This document shows, piece after piece, positions 60,447 to 64,000 of a stretch of 64,000 bases of DNA. Source of the DNA: JBCBSS01 sp039819065 (GTDB lineage: Bacteria; Bacteroidota; Bacteroidia; Cytophagales; Cyclobacteriaceae); assembly GCA_039819065.1 (NCBI GenBank), contig JBCBSS010000003.1, positions 1 to 64,000 on the forward strand. The letters run 5' to 3'. Within the stretch, counting starts at the first letter, position 1, and each line of letters starts with the position of its first letter. Below the pieces are notes generated by a model. That model had not been told where the DNA came from. It did no database searches and saw only the letters and a list, made by a program, of their open reading frames with translations. A program made the position numbers and the translations under genes.

Positions 60447-60575
60447 AATGAAGCAGATTATCTTTCTTTGCAAGAAAAAATCAATATAATTGACTATTTA
60501 TCAGGTAGATAAGTATCAGACATTAAAGTATAGATTCTATTTTAATACGAGTTATGGAGGTATTCCAGGTGAGTG

Positions 60576-61148
60576 TTATGGCCGTGAAAGTAGATAATGA
60601 AAACCAAAAGTCCATATTGGATTATCAAATTCTACTTGCTCCACGCTTTCTGTATTGAACAGGTATGATGCTTCGGCACTCACACTAAATTTATCTGATA
60701 AACCTAACCGCAGACCAACGGCCGGTTCCAGGCTAAAGAACCCATTCCAACCCTCAGAGGTAAAGTCAGTACCGAGGCCATCAAGTTGCTTTACCGCACC
60801 AAAGCCTAAGGCCAGACCACCGTAAGCTGATACGCTTTGCCATGATACAAAGTCGCGCTGAAGGGCGAAACTGGTAAAAAGGAAACGCTCGAACTCAAAG
60901 CCATCCCCCATTTCAGATCGCATCTGATTGGCATTGCCCAACAACGATAGGCTCATTCTATACTGATCATTCTTAAGCTCTTTCGATATCGATCCTCCAA
61001 TCAATACACCTGTATTCGCTTGTTCGTGCGGGAATAGCTTGAGGGCGCCACCTAGGTAGAATTGTCTGGAATCATCTTCTTGGCAATGTGCAGTTTGGGT
61101 GATGATCAATGTAAATATGAATACGCCGGTGAGTAGTTTCGTCTTCAT
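60576..61148 (-). CDS. outer-membrane beta-barrel protein
   Basis: A 190-residue exported protein: signal peptide (MKTKLLTGVFIFTLIITQTA) and eight or so amphipathic strands with aromatic ends, such as RQFYLGGALKLFP, GVLIGGSISKEL, RMSLSLLGNANQM, GFFSLEPAVGLRLGLSDKFS, VSAEASYLFN, and a final PIWTFGFHYLLSRP. It fits the outer-membrane protein beta-barrel (OMP_b-brl) class of Bacteroidota. No specific function. Located 165 bp upstream of the L,D-transpeptidase gene in the same direction. Confidence 0.72.
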   Translation of the reverse strand: MKTKLLTGVFIFTLIITQTAHCQEDDSRQFYLGGALKLFPHEQANTGVLIGGSISKELKNDQYRMSLSLLGNANQMRSEMGDGFEFERFLFTSFALQRDFVSWQSVSAYGGLALGFGAVKQLDGLGTDFTSEGWNGFFSLEPAVGLRLGLSDKFSVSAEASYLFNTESVEQVEFDNPIWTFGFHYLLSRP

Positions 61149-61234
61149 AGTCTTGGGGTTTGTATTTATACAATTAGACCCAAAAGGCTCGGAAACGGTT
61201 GGAATGTATGAAGTTCGACAGGGCTAGGGATAGC

Positions 61235-61978
61235 TCAAATCTCTAACTCCATACCATCTTCCAGACATTCTATTTCCACCTGATCAAGGTTATCAAACAT
61301 CTCCTGCCCCATATGTGTAATGGCCAACCTTCTACAATGAAGCTTATCCCTGTTTTCAAGTAATTCTTTGTAGCTTAAGTGAGCCTTGACCGGCTGATCA
61401 AACACATTGCACTCGGTGATAAACAAATCTGCACCGTCAGCAGCCACAGTTAGATTAGGTGTCCACTCGCTATCACCGGAGTAAGCGATGGTTCTATTAT
61501 CAACTTGCACACGAACCGCATGTGGTAAAGAAGGCGCCGAGTGTATCACTGGGTAAGCCTGTACTTTCAAAGCGCCGCTTTGTACAGCTCCGTCTTCTAT
61601 GTAGGTGGCGAACTTAAGATCAAGATTATCAAATATATGACCCGTCCCAGGATAGAGCGCCTCCATCAGGGTCATGATCTTCTCTTGCCCTCCAGACGGA
61701 CTGAAGATCGTTAATGGCTTAGTCCTCTTCTGGATGATAAAAGCATCTAATAAAATAAACGGCACCCCACCAAAGTGATCCCCATGAAAGTGAGTCAGCA
61801 CAATCGCATCAATACTGTTGGGATCCACTTTGTACTTCTTGAGTGCTACCAAAGTAGAAGCCCCACAATCGATCAAGAAATTGGTCGAAGGAGCTTGCAC
61901 ATAGAAACTGGTGTTAAACCGCCCTTGCGTACCGAACGCATCCCCGCTGCCTAGTACTTTGAGTTTGATGTCAGCCAT
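61235..61978 (-). CDS. RNase Z-like metallo-hydrolase
   Basis: A 247-residue cytoplasmic metallo-beta-lactamase-fold protein of the RNase Z/ElaC-like or cyclic-phosphodiesterase group: MADIKLKVLGSGDAFGTQGR start, the di-zinc motif THFHGDHFGG (His63, His65, Asp67, His68), VIHSAPSLPHAVRVQ (His), IAYSGDSEW (Asp) and LAITHMGQEM (His). The long exosite arm needed for tRNA binding is absent, so it is more likely a phosphodiesterase on small substrates. A cupin gene lies upstream on the same strand, 405 bp away across a repeat-bearing gap. Confidence 0.84.
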   Translation of the reverse strand: MADIKLKVLGSGDAFGTQGRFNTSFYVQAPSTNFLIDCGASTLVALKKYKVDPNSIDAIVLTHFHGDHFGGVPFILLDAFIIQKRTKPLTIFSPSGGQEKIMTLMEALYPGTGHIFDNLDLKFATYIEDGAVQSGALKVQAYPVIHSAPSLPHAVRVQVDNRTIAYSGDSEWTPNLTVAADGADLFITECNVFDQPVKAHLSYKELLENRDKLHCRRLAITHMGQEMFDNLDQVEIECLEDGMELEI

Positions 61979-62383
61979 ATTTGAATAGTCTTAAGTATTT
62001 AGTTGTTAGTATTTGGTATTGAGCAGTAGTTCTTGGCTGTCACTGCGAGTGACGAAGGAACGAAGCAGTCCAGATCAGAGTAGGCAGTAGGCATTGAACA
62101 GTAGCAAGAGTAACAATCATCGCTCAAATCGTGCTAAACCTCCAATAAGTTTCTTTCAGAAAGACTTGATTTTAGTCTTGATTTACGGATTGCTTAGTAT
62201 CTCATTCACGCCACGTACTTATTTCTATTTAATTCAACCTAATTCTACTTATTTCTAGTTTCTAACTTCTTACAGCAACTGGATTGCTTCGTCGTACCTC
62301 CCTGCTGACGGATGGCAAAGACAGCCAGAAGTCAAGTCTTGCTTCCTTCGTCTTACTTCTTTTGTCTAATGTCTTACGTCTAA
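61979..62383. repeat. 405-bp gap with dispersed inverted repeats
   Basis: ACGAAGCAGTCCAG (62060-62073) and CTGGATTGCTTCGT (62279-62292) are inverted repeats with 13 of 14 matches. The left arm is preceded by TCACTGCGAGTGACGAAGGA, a type of palindromic repeat (CACTGCGAG ... GAAGCAATCC) spread through many bacterial genomes. No gene or other signal is seen in the rest. Confidence 0.6.
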
Positions 62384-62704
62384 TCATTTAAAATCCTCTC
62401 TCACCGGATTGAACACATCAATGGCCTCACAGGCAGTAATAGCCTTGGCGCTGTGTACGGCATGAGAAGGTATCACAATCACTGATCCGGGTTCCAACAC
62501 ATGCTTCTCCCCGTCCATGATCAATTCAAGCGTTCCTTTCTTTACTATGGTGATTTGCTCATGTGGATGGCTATGCTCTGGAAGATCTGCTCCAGCGTCA
62601 ATATCCACAAAGCTTACCGTCATGTTTTCAGAATGGATGAATTTGAAATGCAGGCCAGGTATGAGTTGTTTTGAGTCGGTGCTATTTAAATCAATCACTG
62701 CCAT
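62384..62704 (-). CDS. small cupin-domain protein
   Basis: A 106-residue cytoplasmic protein consisting of a single cupin barrel: motif 1 is LPEHSHPHEQITIVKKGTLE (three His and a Glu as metal ligands) and motif 2 is PGSVIVIPSHAVHSAKA (His). This is the RmlC-like class that binds Fe, Mn or Zn and may be an isomerase or dioxygenase. No substrate clue. It is divergent from the helicase gene, with 115 bp between starts, which must hold both promoters. Confidence 0.82.
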   Translation of the reverse strand: MAVIDLNSTDSKQLIPGLHFKFIHSENMTVSFVDIDAGADLPEHSHPHEQITIVKKGTLELIMDGEKHVLEPGSVIVIPSHAVHSAKAITACEAIDVFNPVREDFK

Positions 62705-62819
62705 AGGGGTATATATTTAATCGTAAATTTGAGCGTTGTTTGACTGAGAATCTTTGACAAGATACGGCAAGAAAACTTCTAAATGCGTATCTTAAACCAA
62801 CAATCCACACCGTAAAATC

Positions 62820-64000
62820 ATGCTGGATCAATTTCACCCATCTGTCGCCAAATGGTTTCAGGAAGCTTTCAATGAGCCTTCTGAAATACAGCAAAAAGCC
62901 TGGCCCGAAATCATCAAGGGCAAGCATACCTTGATTGCTGCACCTACGGGCTCTGGTAAGACTTTGGCCGCATTCTATGCTATCATTGACGATCTCGTTA
63001 AACAAGGACTGGAAGGCAAGCTAGAACAGAGAACGCAGGTGGTTTATGTATCGCCCTTGAAGGCCTTGGGCAATGACATAGAGCGCAACCTACAAGTGCC
63101 TCTGGCTGGCATTCAGGAAACCCTGAAGGCAGACGGGTTGCCCGAAGTGAAGATAAAAGTGATGGTACGGTCGGGTGATACGCCTAACTCGGAGCGAACG
63201 GCCATGGTGAAGAAGCCACCACATATCCTGGTGACTACTCCCGAGTCATTGTATTTACTCCTGACCAGCATCAATGGCCGAAAGATATTATCCGATGTAA
63301 AGACAATCATTCTAGATGAAATACATGCACTCTTGGCCGACAAAAGAGGCTCTCATTTAGCGCTCTCTTTAGAAAGGCTTAATCGGCTGACAACAACCCA
63401 TCTAAAACGAATTGGGCTGTCTGCCACTCAAAAGCCCATAGAAACAGTGTCTAAATTCCTCACCGGTAATCAAGCCAGTTGCACCATCATTGATATTGGC
63501 CATGTGCGTAAGCGCGATCTGGCACTGGAACTACCTGCTTCGCCCTTGACGGCGGTGATGCCCAATGAAGTATGGACAGAGATATACCAGAGGCTAGAAG
63601 CACTTATTCTCACACACCAAACAACGCTGATCTTTGTCAATACGCGCAGATTGGCTGAGCGCCTCGCCCATCACTTGACGGAAAAGCTCGGGAAGGATAC
63701 GGTGATGGCTCACCACGGCAGCATGGCCAAAGAACGTCGTTTCGAAGCCGAGATGAGGTTGAAAGGAGGCGAACTAAAAGCCTTGGTGGCAACCGCTTCT
63801 TTAGAATTGGGAATTGATATCGGCTCCGTGGACTTGGTTTGTCAGATCGGATCTCCCAAGTCAATTGCCACTTTCTTGCAAAGGGTCGGACGATCAGGTC
63901 ACAGCCTCAAAGGCACACCCAAAGGCAGGCTTTTTCCCATGACCCGTGATGAGCTAGTGGAATCGGTGGCCATTCTAGATGCCATCAGACGAGAAGAACT
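62820..64000 (+). CDS. Lhr-type DEAD/DEAH-box helicase, N-terminal part (runs off the window)
   Basis: The first ~393 codons of a large superfamily-2 helicase. Start ATG at 62820 (MLDQFHPSVAKWFQEAF). Motifs in order: Q-motif region PSEIQQKAWPEI, Walker A APTGSGKTLAAF (~40-51), motif Ia YVSPLKALGNDI, motif Ib TTPESLYLLL, motif II LDEIHAL (DEIH), motif III GLSATQ, motif IV LIFVNTRRLAERLAHHL, motif V VATASLELGIDIGSVDLV and motif VI FLQRVGRSGHS. This set fits Lhr and related helicases that unwind DNA or RNA-DNA in repair. The C-terminal Lhr core and any DEAD/H-associated domain lie beyond the edge. Confidence 0.9.
   Translation, partial: MLDQFHPSVAKWFQEAFNEPSEIQQKAWPEIIKGKHTLIAAPTGSGKTLAAFYAIIDDLVKQGLEGKLEQRTQVVYVSPLKALGNDIERNLQVPLAGIQETLKADGLPEVKIKVMVRSGDTPNSERTAMVKKPPHILVTTPESLYLLLTSINGRKILSDVKTIILDEIHALLADKRGSHLALSLERLNRLTTTHLKRIGLSATQKPIETVSKFLTGNQASCTIIDIGHVRKRDLALELPASPLTAVMPNEVWTEIYQRLEALILTHQTTLIFVNTRRLAERLAHHLTEKLGKDTVMAHHGSMAKERRFEAEMRLKGGELKALVATASLELGIDIGSVDLVCQIGSPKSIATFLQRVGRSGHSLKGTPKGRLFPMTRDELVESVAILDAIRREE

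Overview
The window reads as chromosomal DNA of a free-living, probably marine member of the Bacteroidota, most likely order Cytophagales. The grounds are promoters of the type TAnnTTTG, A-rich start regions without a clear Shine-Dalgarno, a protein with a type IX secretion (T9SS) C-terminal sorting domain, stand-alone ~800-residue FtsX/MacB-type permeases, LytS/LytTR signalling pairs, and Bacteroidota-typical families (DUF2490, glutamine cyclotransferase lipoprotein, SUMF1-like surface protein, YHYH/Calx-beta lipoprotein). There are no rRNA or tRNA genes, no CRISPR array and no prophage. The genus cannot be fixed from sequence reading alone.

Layout. 1-9 kb: a cut-off minus-strand start, a small lipoprotein, PlsC acyltransferase, ketopantoate reductase, an FtsX permease, a secreted beta protein, an orphan eCIS-type DUF4157 protein, a Kazal lipoprotein, a membrane protein whose start codon lies in a perfect 14-bp inverted repeat, then GNAT and VOC proteins. 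9-15 kb: hybrid histidine kinase, S33 peptidase-like lipoprotein, methionine aminopeptidase, leucine-rich-repeat protein. 15.1-16.5 kb: a REP-associated tyrosine transposase (RAYT) set among three copies of a ~205-230 bp palindromic unit. 16.6-22 kb: second FtsX permease and a LytS-LytR pair. 22-27.7 kb: a four-gene surface operon (lipoprotein, SUMF1-like protein, T9SS cargo, OmpA). 27.8-29.6 kb: MscS channel, secreted protein and DUF2490 outer-membrane protein with overlapping ends.

29.6-37.1 kb: GDPD phosphodiesterase (minus), then metallo-beta-lactamase-fold, beta-propeller and outer-membrane barrel genes as one operon behind a pair of 13-bp direct repeats, followed by two AraC-type regulators, a MORN protein and several dispersed repeats. 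37.5-47.9 kb: Calx-beta/YHYH lipoprotein and partner, TetR regulator, DUF1572, ankyrin, TfoX-N, glutamine cyclotransferase, GNAT plus C-N hydrolase, vanadium-haloperoxidase-like lipoprotein, GNAT, and a Crp/Fnr regulator that ends beside a Crp-like operator in front of two small membrane proteins. 48-54 kb: carboxypeptidase-regulatory-like protein, TPM protein, DinB, and a TPR-SpoIIE phosphatase. DinB and the phosphatase converge on a 279-bp MITE that fills the gap between them. Then come a decayed histidine-kinase fragment and a candidate ~117-nt small RNA with its own promoter and terminator. 54-64 kb: DUF2339 giant membrane protein, exonuclease III, a three-TM protein, L,D-transpeptidase, barrel, RNase Z-like hydrolase, cupin, and the N-terminal part of an Lhr-type helicase that runs off the window.

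The genes are mostly housekeeping, envelope and signalling functions in short operons. No single large novel defence or secretion system is visible. The less explained material lies between genes: the RAYT/REP locus, the MITE supplying a stop codon, the small RNA candidate, the start-codon hairpin at 7.56 kb, the Crp-like class II site, the tandem operators at 30.56 kb, and repeats that begin at stop codons.
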